DNA of 64,000 bases from assembly GCA_003281625.1 (NCBI GenBank), contig QCBL01000003.1, positions 1 through 64,000 on the forward strand, given 5' to 3'. The translations under genes were made by a program, and so were the position numbers. The notes beneath the pieces are model-generated. The model saw only the letters and a program-made list of their open reading frames with translations. It was not told the DNA's origin and made no database searches. This document shows, in pieces, positions 17,744 to 26,464 of this stretch (the stretch's first letter is position 1; each line of letters opens with the position of its first letter). Source of the stretch: Prochlorococcus sp. AG-347-I04. Lineage in GTDB: Bacteria; Cyanobacteriota; Cyanobacteriia; PCC-6307; Cyanobiaceae.

Positions 17744-17790
17744 AAAAAAAAATTCAATTTGAGAATATTTTGTGATATTTCTCAAATTGA
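17744..17790 (-). terminator. Intrinsic terminator of glnA
   Basis: After the glnA stop, the minus strand forms a long hairpin. Arms TCAATTTGAGAAATAT and ATATTCTCAAATTGA pair over about 15 bp with one bulged A, around a 6-base loop, and are followed directly by AATTTTTTTTTG. A stable stem followed by nine T residues is a textbook Rho-independent terminator and separates glnA from the downstream methyltransferase gene. Confidence 0.85.
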
Positions 17791-17817
17791 TTAATTTAAA
17801 CTAATGTGATCTTTCAA

Positions 17818-19239
17818 TTATGCATCGTAATACATGAAGAATTCATGCGGATGAGGCCTTTGTCTTAGTTGTTGGACCTCTTCGTATTTTATATCGATAA
17901 AGTTATCAATAAAATCTTCAGTAAATACACCACCAGCTAATAGATAATCCTTATCTGCTTTTAGGGCATTAAGTGAGTCATTTAGAGAAGAAGGTACAGT
18001 ATCAATTTTTGCAAGTTCATCAGCTGGTAGTTCAAATAAATCTACGTCTACTCCGTCACCAGGATCAATTTGATTTTTAATTCCATCAATACCAGCAAGC
18101 ATCATTACAGAGAATGCTAAGTAAGGGTTTGCAAGTGCGTCACCTGATCTGAATTCTAATCTTTTTGCTTTAGGGCTTGGACCTGTTAAAGGTATTCTAA
18201 CTGCAGCTGATCTATTACCCTCAGAATAAACTAGATTTACAGGTGCTTCGAATCCAGGAACTAATCGTTTATAACTATTTGTAGTTGGGTTAGTAAATGC
18301 TAGGAATGAAGGAGCATGCTTAAGTATGCCTCCAATGTACCATCTTGCTGTTTGAGATAAATTTGCATATGCTCCTTCACCAAAAAATAGTGGCTGTCCA
18401 CTCTTCCATAAACTTTGGTGAACATGCATTCCGGTTCCATTATCATTAAAAACAGGCTTAGGCATAAACGTTGCAGTTTTCCCATATTTTTTTGCAACGT
18501 TCCTAACAACGTATTTATAAGTCATTACGTTATCAGCAGAATTTATTAAGGAATCGAATTTCATCCCAAGTTCGTGTTGACCGGCACCGGCAACTTCATG
18601 GTGATGTTTTTCTGTAGGTATACCTAATTCACCCATTAAAAGTAGCATTTCAGACCTGATATCTTGTGCAGTATCGTTTGGGGAAACTGGGAAATAACCT
18701 TCTTTATATTGAATCTTGTATCCTAAATTCCCACCTTCTTCGATTCTTCCTGTGTTCCATGGAGCTTCGATGGTATCTACACTATAAAAGCAAGATCCTT
18801 CTTTTGAGTCATATCTAACATCATCAAATAAGAAGAATTCTGGTTCTGGTCCAAAAAATGCTGTGTCGGCTATCCCAGTAGATTCTAAATATTTTAAAGC
18901 CTTTTGAGCTAATGATCTTGGGCATCTATCATAAGGTTCACCACTTCTAGGCTCTTGAATAGAGCAAATCATACTTAAAGTTTTATGTTTATAAAAAGGA
19001 TCTATCCATGCTGTACTTGCATCAGGAACCATTGACATATCGGAGGCATTAATTGCTTTCCAACCTCTTATTGATGAACCATCAAATGCTAGACCTTCTG
19101 TAAATGAATCCTCTTCTATCATGTCTGATGTAAGAGTTAAATGTTGCCATTTACCATGGATGTCTGTGAATTTTAAATCGATGAGTTCAATTCCTTCGTC
19201 TTTAATTTGACTTAAAACATCTTGTGGAGACTTAGACAT
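17818..19239 (-). CDS. glnA: Glutamine synthetase type I
   Basis: Joins ammonium to glutamate with ATP, the central nitrogen-assimilation step of cyanobacteria (GS-GOGAT). From the ATG at 19239 the protein is 473 aa, exactly type-I length. It contains [21 protein letters not shown] (about 51-61), the metal-binding [23 protein letters not shown] and the ATP/glutamate site [11 protein letters not shown]. The adenylylation-loop region near residue 400 is YLAFSVMM...; cyanobacterial enzymes are instead controlled by IF7/IF17-type inhibitors. A longer frame to 19296 is rejected because it would run into the NtcA site and -10 box. Confidence 0.97.
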   Translation of the reverse strand: MSKSPQDVLSQIKDEGIELIDLKFTDIHGKWQHLTLTSDMIEEDSFTEGLAFDGSSIRGWKAINASDMSMVPDASTAWIDPFYKHKTLSMICSIQEPRSGEPYDRCPRSLAQKALKYLESTGIADTAFFGPEPEFFLFDDVRYDSKEGSCFYSVDTIEAPWNTGRIEEGGNLGYKIQYKEGYFPVSPNDTAQDIRSEMLLLMGELGIPTEKHHHEVAGAGQHELGMKFDSLINSADNVMTYKYVVRNVAKKYGKTATFMPKPVFNDNGTGMHVHQSLWKSGQPLFFGEGAYANLSQTARWYIGGILKHAPSFLAFTNPTTNSYKRLVPGFEAPVNLVYSEGNRSAAVRIPLTGPSPKAKRLEFRSGDALANPYLAFSVMMLAGIDGIKNQIDPGDGVDVDLFELPADELAKIDTVPSSLNDSLNALKADKDYLLAGGVFTEDFIDNFIDIKYEEVQQLRQRPHPHEFFMYYDA

Positions 19240-19261
19240 AACTTTTGAGATACCTTCTATG

Positions 19262-19303
19262 AAATTAATAACTTGATGACTCTTATTATGTATCAACCGT
19301 AAC
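19262..19303 (-). promoter_or_regulatory. NtcA-type promoter of glnA
   Basis: The minus strand carries GTTACGGTTGATAC (19303-19290), matching the NtcA site GTA-N8-TAC with one mismatch. Exactly 22 bases further on is TAATTT (19267-19262), matching the -10 form TAN3T. That is the canonical spacing of class-II NtcA-activated promoters in cyanobacteria, and it would place the transcript start roughly 15 bases before the ATG at 19239. glnA is a known NtcA target in many cyanobacteria; this particular site is an inference. Confidence 0.65.
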
Positions 19304-19398
19304 TTTTTTAAACACTAGATGTCTTCTTTCAGTGTTTCAAGTCATAACTTTAATAATTATTAACTTAATTATTTAAATTGATTTAATTTCTATAAAAA

Positions 19399-19421
19399 AA
19401 TATCGCTTAAGCGACGATATT
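19399..19421. repeat. Short palindromic element before the class V aminotransferase
   Basis: AATATCG and CGATATT (7-bp arms) flank a 9-base loop. Nested within is a second perfect palindrome, CGCTTAAGCG at 19404-19413; the two cannot pair at once. It lies 33 bases upstream of the TTG start at 19454, in the divergent gap with glnA, so it may be an operator or a 5'-leader hairpin. No T-run follows, so it is not a terminator. Confidence 0.4.
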
Positions 19422-19453
19422 AGTTTAATTTAAAAGTAATTCAATGTAATTCT

Positions 19454-20638
19454 TTGACAGAAGCAAAACTTATTCCGGCTTTAAATAAAGAGAATTTATC
19501 TCATTTTTCAAAGACTTATGTTCCCTCTAGACTTTTATTAGGACCTGGACCTTCAAATGCACATCCAGAAGTCTTGAGCGCTCTTTCTCTAAATCCTATC
19601 GGTCATCTAGATGAAGCATATATCTCATTGATGTCTGATGTACAGCAGCTTTTAAGGTATACCTGGCAGTGTAATAATCGTCTTACACTCCCAATGAGTG
19701 GCACTGGTAGTGCAGCGATGGAAGCTTCAATAGCTAATTTTATTGAAGAAGGCGAAAAAATTCTTATTGCTAAAAAAGGATATTTTGGAGATAGATTAGT
19801 TGATATGGCAACTAGATATAAAGCTGAAGTTTCCGTCATTGAAAAACCCTGGGGTGAGGCTTTCACTTATGAGGAAATTAAGTATGAAATAGAGACTAAA
19901 AAACCAGCTATTTTTGCTATTGTCCATGCTGAAACATCAAGTGGTGTTTTACAACCTCTTGATGGTATTGGGGATATATGTAGAAAAAATAACTGCTTGT
20001 TTTTAGTTGATGCAGTTACTTCACTTGGCGCTTTAGAATTATTAATAGACGAATGGAAAATTGACCTAGCATATAGTTGTAGTCAAAAGGGATTAAGTTG
20101 TCCCCCAGGATTAAGCCCTTTTACAATGAATAAAAGAGCGGAAGAAAAACTAAGTACAAGAAAAACAAAAGTGCCTAACTGGTATTTAGATTTATCTCTA
20201 TTAAATAAATATTGGGGTTCTGATCGTGTTTACCATCATACTGCTCCTGTAAATATGAATTTCGCTATTCGTGAAGGTTTACGATTAATTGCGAATGAGG
20301 GTTTGGAAAATGTTTGGAATAGACATAATACTAATGCAAAGAAACTGTGGAATGGTTTAGAAAGTCTTGGAATGGAATTACATGTATCAGAGGATTATAG
20401 ATTGCCAACTTTAACCACAGTTAAAATACCTCCAGCAGTTGATGGGGATAGTTTTAGAAATCATCTCCTGAGAAACTTTGGAATTGAAATAGGAAATGGA
20501 CTTGGAGAATTATCTGGAAAGGTTTGGCGTGTAGGACTAATGGGTTTTAATTCATGTGAGGAGAATGTTGACAGATTATTAAACCTATTTGATACTGAGC
20601 TAAAGAAATTTTCTATTTTTGAGTCCTCAACTTTTTAA
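19454..20638 (+). CDS. Class V aminotransferase (serine/alanine-glyoxylate type)
   Basis: A PLP enzyme of the alanine-glyoxylate / serine-pyruvate aminotransferase group, which in cyanobacteria probably works in photorespiratory glyoxylate and serine metabolism. The 394-residue sequence shows LLLGPGPSNAHPEVL (about 27-41), MSGTGSAAMEA (about 79-89), the cofactor aspartate in LFLVDAVTSLGALE, and the Schiff-base lysine in SCSQKGLSCPPG (about 210-221). C-terminal residues ELSGKVWRVGLMG are family-typical. A TTG start at 19454 is used; no in-frame ATG gives the full N-terminus. Its end overlaps the convergent tadA end by 26 bases. Confidence 0.92.
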   Translation: MTEAKLIPALNKENLSHFSKTYVPSRLLLGPGPSNAHPEVLSALSLNPIGHLDEAYISLMSDVQQLLRYTWQCNNRLTLPMSGTGSAAMEASIANFIEEGEKILIAKKGYFGDRLVDMATRYKAEVSVIEKPWGEAFTYEEIKYEIETKKPAIFAIVHAETSSGVLQPLDGIGDICRKNNCLFLVDAVTSLGALELLIDEWKIDLAYSCSQKGLSCPPGLSPFTMNKRAEEKLSTRKTKVPNWYLDLSLLNKYWGSDRVYHHTAPVNMNFAIREGLRLIANEGLENVWNRHNTNAKKLWNGLESLGMELHVSEDYRLPTLTTVKIPPAVDGDSFRNHLLRNFGIEIGNGLGELSGKVWRVGLMGFNSCEENVDRLLNLFDTELKKFSIFESSTF

Positions 20639-21128
20639 ACCAATTCTGTAAAATTTGACTGCATTCATCTTCTAGGATACCTCCAATTATTTCCATTTTG
20701 TGATGAGCACTTTCATGTTTTGAAAGGTCAATCGAACCACCCAATCCACCTCTTTTCTTATCGTAAGCCCCAAAAATAACTTTTCCCATCCGCGCTTGAA
20801 TAAGAGCAGAGGAACACATAGTACAAGGTTCTAAATTTGTGATAATAGTACATTCATTAAATCTCCAATCATTTTTTAATAGAGATGCCTGCCTAAGTGC
20901 CATTATCTCAGCATGACCTAATGGGTCTTTATTTGTGTTCCTACTATTAACCCCTCTCCCAATACATCTTCCTCTCTCATCTAAAATTATTGAACAGATT
21001 GGTAGCTCAACTTTTCCAATTTCTTTGGATCTTCTTAATATCGAATTCATCCACAAATTGTACTTTGAATTATTTGTTTTTTTTTGGTGATCTTCAATAC
21101 TATTTCCATTTTTAAAAATATATCTCAT
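20613..21128 (-). CDS. tadA: tRNA(Arg) adenosine-34 deaminase TadA
   Basis: Converts wobble adenosine 34 of tRNA-Arg(ACG) to inosine. The zinc deaminase motifs are both clear: HAEIMALRQA (His plus catalytic Glu, about 92-101) and PCTMCSSALIQARMGKVIFGA (two zinc cysteines, about 122-125). At 171 aa it is full length. It starts with ATG and is divergent from the decarboxylase gene at 21172. The last 26 bases overlap the 3' end of the plus-strand aminotransferase gene. Confidence 0.95.
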   Translation of the reverse strand: MRYIFKNGNSIEDHQKKTNNSKYNLWMNSILRRSKEIGKVELPICSIILDERGRCIGRGVNSRNTNKDPLGHAEIMALRQASLLKNDWRFNECTIITNLEPCTMCSSALIQARMGKVIFGAYDKKRGGLGGSIDLSKHESAHHKMEIIGGILEDECSQILQNWFKKLRTQK

Positions 21129-21171
21129 TTAGCAATATTGAGAATAGAATTATTAATAGATATCTTATCTA

Positions 21172-22554
21172 ATGGCTGAAGATCTAATTAATAAAGAGAT
21201 ATATTTCCCCTCATATTTAGGGACTAATGACAAATTGATTACTCTTTTGAACAGGACAAGTATAATTCTTTGTGACTGGTTATCTAAAGCAAATAAAAAT
21301 GGTCCTCTACCTTTTAATGAGAGTTTCAAATGCATGATGCCTGCGGAAGATGGTAATTCTGAAGAAGATTTGTTTTCTGAGATTGAATCTCTTTTGAATA
21401 ATTCATTTAATCCCGTTCATCCTGGTTCACTAGCTCACCTTGATCCCCCACCTTTAATTTTCTCTATTTTGGGAGATTTAATTGCTGCTGGTTTAAACAA
21501 TAATCTTCTCGCTTACGAGTTATCACCAAGTGTAACTTTGCTTGAAGAATCATTATGTAAATGGTTTGCCGAGAAAATTGGGTTTGATGATTTCTCAGGA
21601 GGTATAGCTGCTAGCGGAGGTACATTGAGTAATCTGAATGCACTTATAGCGGCTAGAAATAATGCTGGATTAGGTACAAATCCTAATTCTGTATTACTTG
21701 TAAGTGAAGATGCTCATTCCTCCTTCATTAAATGTATAAAAGTAATGGGTCTAGATACTTCGAATCTTGTCAGGATTAAAACTGATAATCAAGGTCGAAT
21801 GAATATAAACGATCTCAGAAAGTCTTTAGATAAATGTTCTATAGAAAATAAAAAAATATTTGCTATTGTTGCCACTCTTGGGACAACTGTAAGAGGAGCC
21901 ATTGATCCTATTAGAGAAATAAGTGAAATCTGTAAACAAAGAAACATATGGTTACATATTGATGGTTCAATTGGAGGGATTTTTGCTATAACTTCTATTC
22001 CAATAGAAGGTCTAAATAGTATTAATAAGGCTAATTCGATAACAATAAATCCACAAAAAATTTTAGGCATTACTAAAACTTCTTCTTTGTTATTGGTTTC
22101 AAATATGAGTACTTTAGAAAATACTTTTAATACTGGACTACCATATATATCATCTAAAGAAAATATTATAAATAGAGGAGAAATAGGCATACAAGGTTCT
22201 AGACCTGCGGAGATTATTAAACTATGGCTTGGGTTACGTTTTTTAGGTTTGAATGGAATAGAAGATATATTAAAATCATCAATTAAAAGAAAAGATTTTT
22301 TTATAAAGAATATTAGTAAAAATAAATTTGATATATATTCAGGTCCTCTTCATATTGTTTCATTCCTACCAAAGGAACTTGAACCAAAAGAGTCTGATGA
22401 ATGGACTCATACTAAAGTTAATGAACTAATTAATAATAATTTTATGCTTTCTAGACCAAAATTTAAAGGTAAATATTTTTTACGGGTTGTCATGGGAAAT
22501 TACAATACAAATGAATCTCATATTAAGGAACTTTTAGGACTTTTAGATGCTTAA
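21172..22554 (+). CDS. PLP-dependent group II decarboxylase family protein
   Basis: A 460-residue PLP fold of the glutamate, tyrosine and diaminobutyrate decarboxylase family. Supporting segments: NPVHPGSLAHLDPPPL (about 81-96), AASGGTLSNLNALIAARN (about 146-163), SEDAHSSFIKCIKVMGL, and WLHIDGSIGG with the cofactor-binding Asp (about 262). The Schiff-base lysine is in INPQKILGITKTSS (about 292-305). That motif departs from the usual DPHKW and HVDAAWGG of this group, so the substrate is uncertain and a different reaction is possible. It starts with ATG, divergent from tadA, and a 45-codon gene follows four bases after its stop. Confidence 0.85.
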   Translation: MAEDLINKEIYFPSYLGTNDKLITLLNRTSIILCDWLSKANKNGPLPFNESFKCMMPAEDGNSEEDLFSEIESLLNNSFNPVHPGSLAHLDPPPLIFSILGDLIAAGLNNNLLAYELSPSVTLLEESLCKWFAEKIGFDDFSGGIAASGGTLSNLNALIAARNNAGLGTNPNSVLLVSEDAHSSFIKCIKVMGLDTSNLVRIKTDNQGRMNINDLRKSLDKCSIENKKIFAIVATLGTTVRGAIDPIREISEICKQRNIWLHIDGSIGGIFAITSIPIEGLNSINKANSITINPQKILGITKTSSLLLVSNMSTLENTFNTGLPYISSKENIINRGEIGIQGSRPAEIIKLWLGLRFLGLNGIEDILKSSIKRKDFFIKNISKNKFDIYSGPLHIVSFLPKELEPKESDEWTHTKVNELINNNFMLSRPKFKGKYFLRVVMGNYNTNESHIKELLGLLDA

Positions 22555-22557
22555 CTG

Positions 22558-22695
22558 ATGAATATGGGTAGACCAAAAATTATTGCATTAGTGACAGGGT
22601 TTATATCCATTGCTATTTGTATTGCTTATTTATTCTTAATAACAATCTTTGATTTCAGAACTTATCTAAATGATCAATTATCCAATTTTACATAG
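22558..22695 (+). CDS. 45-residue single-pass membrane protein, function unknown
   Basis: An ATG frame three bases after the decarboxylase stop encodes 45 residues: a short basic start MNMGRPKII, a hydrophobic helix (about residues 9-30), and a polar tail FDFRTYLNDQLSNFT. A second ATG at 22564 is an equal start candidate. Tight spacing suggests translational coupling with the decarboxylase. Its end overlaps the convergent GTPase gene by eight bases. I do not recognise a family. The ordered basic-hydrophobic-polar layout argues for a real gene. Confidence 0.6.
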   Translation: MNMGRPKIIALVTGFISIAICIAYLFLITIFDFRTYLNDQLSNFT

Positions 22696-24187
22696 TAAAG
22701 GGAGGCAAACTTTTATTTGATTCAAAAAATTTTTTCATTTCAATTTTTGAAATAGCTTCTTTTACGAAGTTTTTTAAAATGTCCTCTCTCTTACTAATTC
22801 TATAGATCTTATCAACTACTTCTTGAATTCCTCCATCTCCCCAATCTTGTCCATTATTAAAATATTCAATTAAACTTAGCCCTACTATCCTTATTAACCA
22901 GCCTGCCGTAATTGATTGTATAGATTTAGATAATATCATTTTAGTCATGCTTGTAGCTAAAACAGGAGAGAGAATGGCGAGACCCCCTTTTAGTATTCCT
23001 TGTTTAGCCAATGCGCTCAGCAATGAAGTCGCTAAATCTTTTGCATCCTTTTTTGTAAGCTTTATTTCATATATTTTTGATAATTCCATTATCATTTGAA
23101 GGTTTACGGAGGTAGTAGTAAGGAAATCAACAGCTGGTAGTGGATTAACTAGTATTACTCCTCCTGTTATCCACATATATTTATTAATCACTTTATTTGA
23201 CATTAAATATCTTTGTTCTTGCACGAAATATTTACTTTTAATACCTAGCTTATTTGAGCGAAAAAGAATATTATCTGCCAATAACTCTTCACCGTTATTA
23301 TCGAGCGTTTCAATTATTTCTCTAAATAAACTTCCTACTTCTGGCACTAAATTTAAGGCATCTGATTTTATAAAGCGAGACTGTTGAGGTACTGCAATTG
23401 TTTGAACAACTGAAATTTTATTTTTTCGAGCGGAAGTTATAGAAATTATATTTTCTTTGATGAGGTTATTTTCATCTCTAGACCTCAAATCACATTTATT
23501 TAGAACTATTATTATTTTTTTTCTTAATTTTAATAATTCTTTAATTAAATAGTTTTCGTATTTATTTATGTCCTGATCTAACACAAAAAGAACCAAGTCA
23601 GAATTTGATGCTTGTATAATTGTTGCTTTTTCTCTTTCTTCTCCTAATTTAGATGGTTCGAATAAACCCGGAGTATCTACTATATTGATGTTTCTTTTTA
23701 AGATTGGAATTCGAATTTTATAGCTATTAATTTGCTTTGTCGTACCTATTTTTGCCGAAGTTTGTCCGACAATATTTTTCAATAAAGATCTTGCTATAGA
23801 TGTTTTTCCTGAGGAACCTGCTCCAAAGAGAGTAACTTTGTAATCTCCTGTTTTTAATTGGGATTCTAGTTTATTTTTTTGGTAATTTAATAATTCAACT
23901 TTTACTTTATCATTAATTTTTTTGTTAATTTTCTCGACCCCTTCCAAACTTATTTTGGCAGCACCATATGTATTTTTGAATGAAAGTGTATTTTTTTTAT
24001 TTTTATAAATAACTTTATAAACAATTTTTTTAAATAATTTTTTATCAATTTTATAAAATATATATACAATTATTATTAAAAACAAAAGGGTATAAATATT
24101 TACTATTCTTAAGAATATGGAAAATAAAATATATAGAAATAATATGTATACCAGATACTTTATACGCTTTAATTTCCAGTAATTCAT
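22688..24187 (-). CDS. Membrane-associated GTPase with C-terminal DUF697-like domain
   Basis: From the ATG at 24187 (499 aa) the protein has two adjacent N-terminal membrane helices (about residues 8-48), a basic linker, and an Era/Der-like G domain. G1 is FGAGSSGKTSIARSL (about 119-133), G3 is VDTPGLFEP (about 168-176), and G4 is VLNKCDLR (about 230-237). The C-terminal part has hydrophobic helices (GGVILVNPLPAVDFL; AKQGILKGGLAILSP) typical of DUF697 proteins. This class occurs in cyanobacteria and plastids and its cellular role is unclear. A longer start at 24256 would overlap lspA, whereas ATG 24187 falls one base after the lspA stop. That makes coupling with lspA likely. Confidence 0.83.
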   Translation of the reverse strand: MNYWKLKRIKYLVYILFLYILFSIFLRIVNIYTLLFLIIIVYIFYKIDKKLFKKIVYKVIYKNKKNTLSFKNTYGAAKISLEGVEKINKKINDKVKVELLNYQKNKLESQLKTGDYKVTLFGAGSSGKTSIARSLLKNIVGQTSAKIGTTKQINSYKIRIPILKRNINIVDTPGLFEPSKLGEEREKATIIQASNSDLVLFVLDQDINKYENYLIKELLKLRKKIIIVLNKCDLRSRDENNLIKENIISITSARKNKISVVQTIAVPQQSRFIKSDALNLVPEVGSLFREIIETLDNNGEELLADNILFRSNKLGIKSKYFVQEQRYLMSNKVINKYMWITGGVILVNPLPAVDFLTTTSVNLQMIMELSKIYEIKLTKKDAKDLATSLLSALAKQGILKGGLAILSPVLATSMTKMILSKSIQSITAGWLIRIVGLSLIEYFNNGQDWGDGGIQEVVDKIYRISKREDILKNFVKEAISKIEMKKFFESNKSLPPFTM

Positions 24188-24188
24188 T

Positions 24189-24647
24189 TTATCGATTATT
24201 TTTAAAAATGTTATATAGTAAAAAAATGAAACCAATATTAATAGATATATCAGCAATATTAAATACTGGAAAATTAATAATATTTAAATTAATAAAATCA
24301 ACCACAAAACCCTTATATATCCTATCTATACCATTACCAATAGTCCCCCCAAGAATAAAGCTATATGAATATAGATCGAATGTGTTTAAAGTGTTTTTCC
24401 TAATTATTAAATAAATAAGTAATATTGAAAAAAAAATACTTATTAAAGATAAAAATATTCTACTTCCACTAAATATATTAAATGCCGCCCCATAATTTTT
24501 TACAAAGTCTAATTTGAATAAAAGAAAATCTTTATTAATGAATAATTTTTTATTATAAAACATTATATATTTCGTAAATTGATCTATTAGAACAATAAAA
24601 ATACTTAAGGATAAAAAATATAATTTTGTTTGTATTTTATTTATCAT
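24189..24647 (-). CDS. lspA: Lipoprotein signal peptidase LspA
   Basis: Inner-membrane aspartic peptidase that removes signal peptides from prolipoproteins after lipidation. The 152-residue protein has four membrane helices and all conserved boxes: DQFTKYIM (about 21-28), NYGAAFNIFSG (about 50-60), the catalytic-Asp box GGTIGNGIDRI (about 100-110), and VVDFINLNI...FPVFNIADI with the second catalytic Asp (about 116-135). Its ATG overlaps the bioY stop (TAATG). The membrane GTPase gene starts one base after its own stop, so bioY-lspA-GTPase is a coupled operon. Confidence 0.95.
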   Translation of the reverse strand: MINKIQTKLYFLSLSIFIVLIDQFTKYIMFYNKKLFINKDFLLFKLDFVKNYGAAFNIFSGSRIFLSLISIFFSILLIYLIIRKNTLNTFDLYSYSFILGGTIGNGIDRIYKGFVVDFINLNIINFPVFNIADISINIGFIFLLYNIFKNNR

Positions 24648-25216
24648 TATTTACTACGTTTTAAACGTTCTATTGGTTTAATAAGTAATAAAAGTGGAAA
24701 TAGCATTAAAAAATGATATCCAATTTTACCTAATGAGTATTTCCCTAAATTATATAAAAATAAATTAAATTGACTGTAGAAAATAATTTGTATGAAGTTG
24801 TAAATTATTCCAGTTAAATGCATTGCACCTATTGCTATGAATCCATTTTTTAAAAAGTTTCCAACATTTATTTTTTTTCTAGTATTTAAATTATCAATTA
24901 TTTTGATTAATGGATATAAACCTAATAAATAACCAAAATTTGGAGTGAGCAAATAACCTATTGAACCTCCTTGATGAAGGACAGGAAATATAAATAACCC
25001 CAAAATTATATATATAGAAAATGCTCTGAAAACAACTTTTTTATGAAATATAATTGTTAATAAAATTATGGTTGGTATTTGCCATGTGATAGGGAACTCA
25101 ATGTTATCACTAGATCTAAAGATAAAAGGTAATGGAATATAAACAGGTAACATTGAAGTTATCACTAATGATTGAAGACTCACGAGTATCTCAATTAATT
25201 TATAAAAATTGAGCAT
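24647..25216 (-). CDS. bioY: Biotin transporter BioY (ECF substrate-binding subunit)
   Basis: A 189-residue six-helix membrane protein of the BioY family, which captures biotin alone or with an energising ECF module. Family features seen are the early VYIPLPF, the central LGLFIFPVLHQGGSIGYLLTPNFGYLLGLYP (about 72-102, with its glycine-rich GGxxYLLxPxxGYLLG pattern), and the C-terminal GKIGYHF...LLLIKP. No EcfA or EcfT gene lies nearby. It shares the minus-strand group with lspA downstream (overlap of one stop/start) and sits 16 bases after the ABC-type permease gene. Confidence 0.9.
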   Translation of the reverse strand: MLNFYKLIEILVSLQSLVITSMLPVYIPLPFIFRSSDNIEFPITWQIPTIILLTIIFHKKVVFRAFSIYIILGLFIFPVLHQGGSIGYLLTPNFGYLLGLYPLIKIIDNLNTRKKINVGNFLKNGFIAIGAMHLTGIIYNFIQIIFYSQFNLFLYNLGKYSLGKIGYHFLMLFPLLLLIKPIERLKRSK

Positions 25217-25231
25217 TATTGTAAATTCTAT

Positions 25232-26464
25232 TTATAAACTTCTCAAAGCAACAATTGGATCTAATTTAGAAGCTCTTTTTGCAGGTAAAACGCCAAAGAT
25301 TAAACCTATTGATCCTGAAATGATCATGGTGGAAAAAGTAGTTGTAATTCCTACTGATGCAGGAAGTGGTGTTATCAGAGATAAAAGAAAAACACCTGAT
25401 AATCCCGTTGTTGTTCCAATTAATCCTCCAATTGTAGATAAAATCAATGCCTCAATTAAAAATTGAATTAATATATCTGACTGTTTAGCTCCTATTGCTT
25501 TTCTAAGTCCAATCTCTTCAGTTCTTTCGCTTACAGAAACCAGCATAATATTCATGATTCCTATTCCTCCAACCACTAAAGATACTGCTCCAATACCAGC
25601 CAATAAAAACGTTAGTCCACTTGTTATGTTGGTTACTATATTCAATGCATCTTCTTGTGATCTAACTGCAAAGTCATCATCTCTGATTATTTTATGTCTT
25701 TGCCTTAATAAGTTAGTAATCTGAAATTTGGCGGCACTAGTTGCATTTTTATTTATCGCTTCAACACTAATGAAGCTTAAACTTACTCCATATGTAGGGT
25801 CCTTCCCAGTAATCCTATTGACCATGGTTGTTAATGGAATATAAGCATTTTTGTCTTGATTACTCCCAAATACAGCACCTTTTGGTTTTAATATTCCGAT
25901 AATTTCATAAGTATGGTCTTTAATTCTGATTTTTTTTCCAAGTGAAGAAGATTTATCTTTGAAAAATTCGTCTTGCAGATCGGGACCTATTACAACATAA
26001 CTTCTTGCACTATTAACATCACTTTTTGATAAAAATCTTCCCTTATCTACTTCAAAGCTTCTTACTTCAAGAAATTCAGGAGTAACTCCAGCAATTGAAA
26101 TATTTAAACTTTTAGAATTTGATTGCACTATTTCGTTAGCAGAGATTTGAGGAGCTACTTTATTAACTGTTGGTACTTGATTGCTTATTGCTACTGCATC
26201 TTCTAAAACTAAGTTTTTAGGAAATGAAATACCTCTTCTTCTTGTGTCATTATTACCGGGAACAATGAATAAAACATTGGCACCTAAATTACTTAATTGG
26301 TTTTTTGCTAATGTTTGAGCACCTCTACCAAGTCCAACAAGTGTAATAACTGAAGCATTTCCTATAATTATTCCCAGCATTGTTAACGAACTTCTCAATT
26401 TGTTCGAAACTAATGTTTTTGTGGCCATACCTAAGGCTTCTTTTATTGAGATATTCCTAGACAT
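25232..26464 (-). CDS. ABC transporter permease of the MacB/FtsX family
   Basis: A 410-residue permease: N-terminal membrane helix (about 20-45, with RSSLTMLGIIIGNASVI), a large extracytoplasmic MacB_PCD domain (50-270), and three C-terminal helices of the FtsX domain (about 285-400). The FtsX domain carries the conserved GIGIMNIMLVSVSERTEEIG (about 303-322) and GLRKAIGAKQSDIL. MacB-type pumps export peptides, lipids or macrolides with a separate ATPase and adaptor. Neither gene is next to it, so the partner must lie elsewhere. Its start overlaps the pyk end by eight bases. The substrate is unknown. Confidence 0.9.
   Translation of the reverse strand: MSRNISIKEALGMATKTLVSNKLRSSLTMLGIIIGNASVITLVGLGRGAQTLAKNQLSNLGANVLFIVPGNNDTRRRGISFPKNLVLEDAVAISNQVPTVNKVAPQISANEIVQSNSKSLNISIAGVTPEFLEVRSFEVDKGRFLSKSDVNSARSYVVIGPDLQDEFFKDKSSSLGKKIRIKDHTYEIIGILKPKGAVFGSNQDKNAYIPLTTMVNRITGKDPTYGVSLSFISVEAINKNATSAAKFQITNLLRQRHKIIRDDDFAVRSQEDALNIVTNITSGLTFLLAGIGAVSLVVGGIGIMNIMLVSVSERTEEIGLRKAIGAKQSDILIQFLIEALILSTIGGLIGTTTGLSGVFLLSLITPLPASVGITTTFSTMIISGSIGLIFGVLPAKRASKLDPIVALRSL

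Noticed and set aside
18300-18509. 69-codon frame overlapping glnA on the same strand
   Set aside because: It is an out-of-frame shadow of a highly conserved enzyme.
19240-19296. N-terminal extension of glutamine synthetase
   Set aside because: It runs into an NtcA-type promoter and gives a non-standard length; the ATG at 19239 gives the standard 473 residues.
24188-24256. N-terminal extension of the membrane GTPase
   Set aside because: It would overlap lspA by 68 bases, while an ATG at 24187 directly follows the lspA stop.
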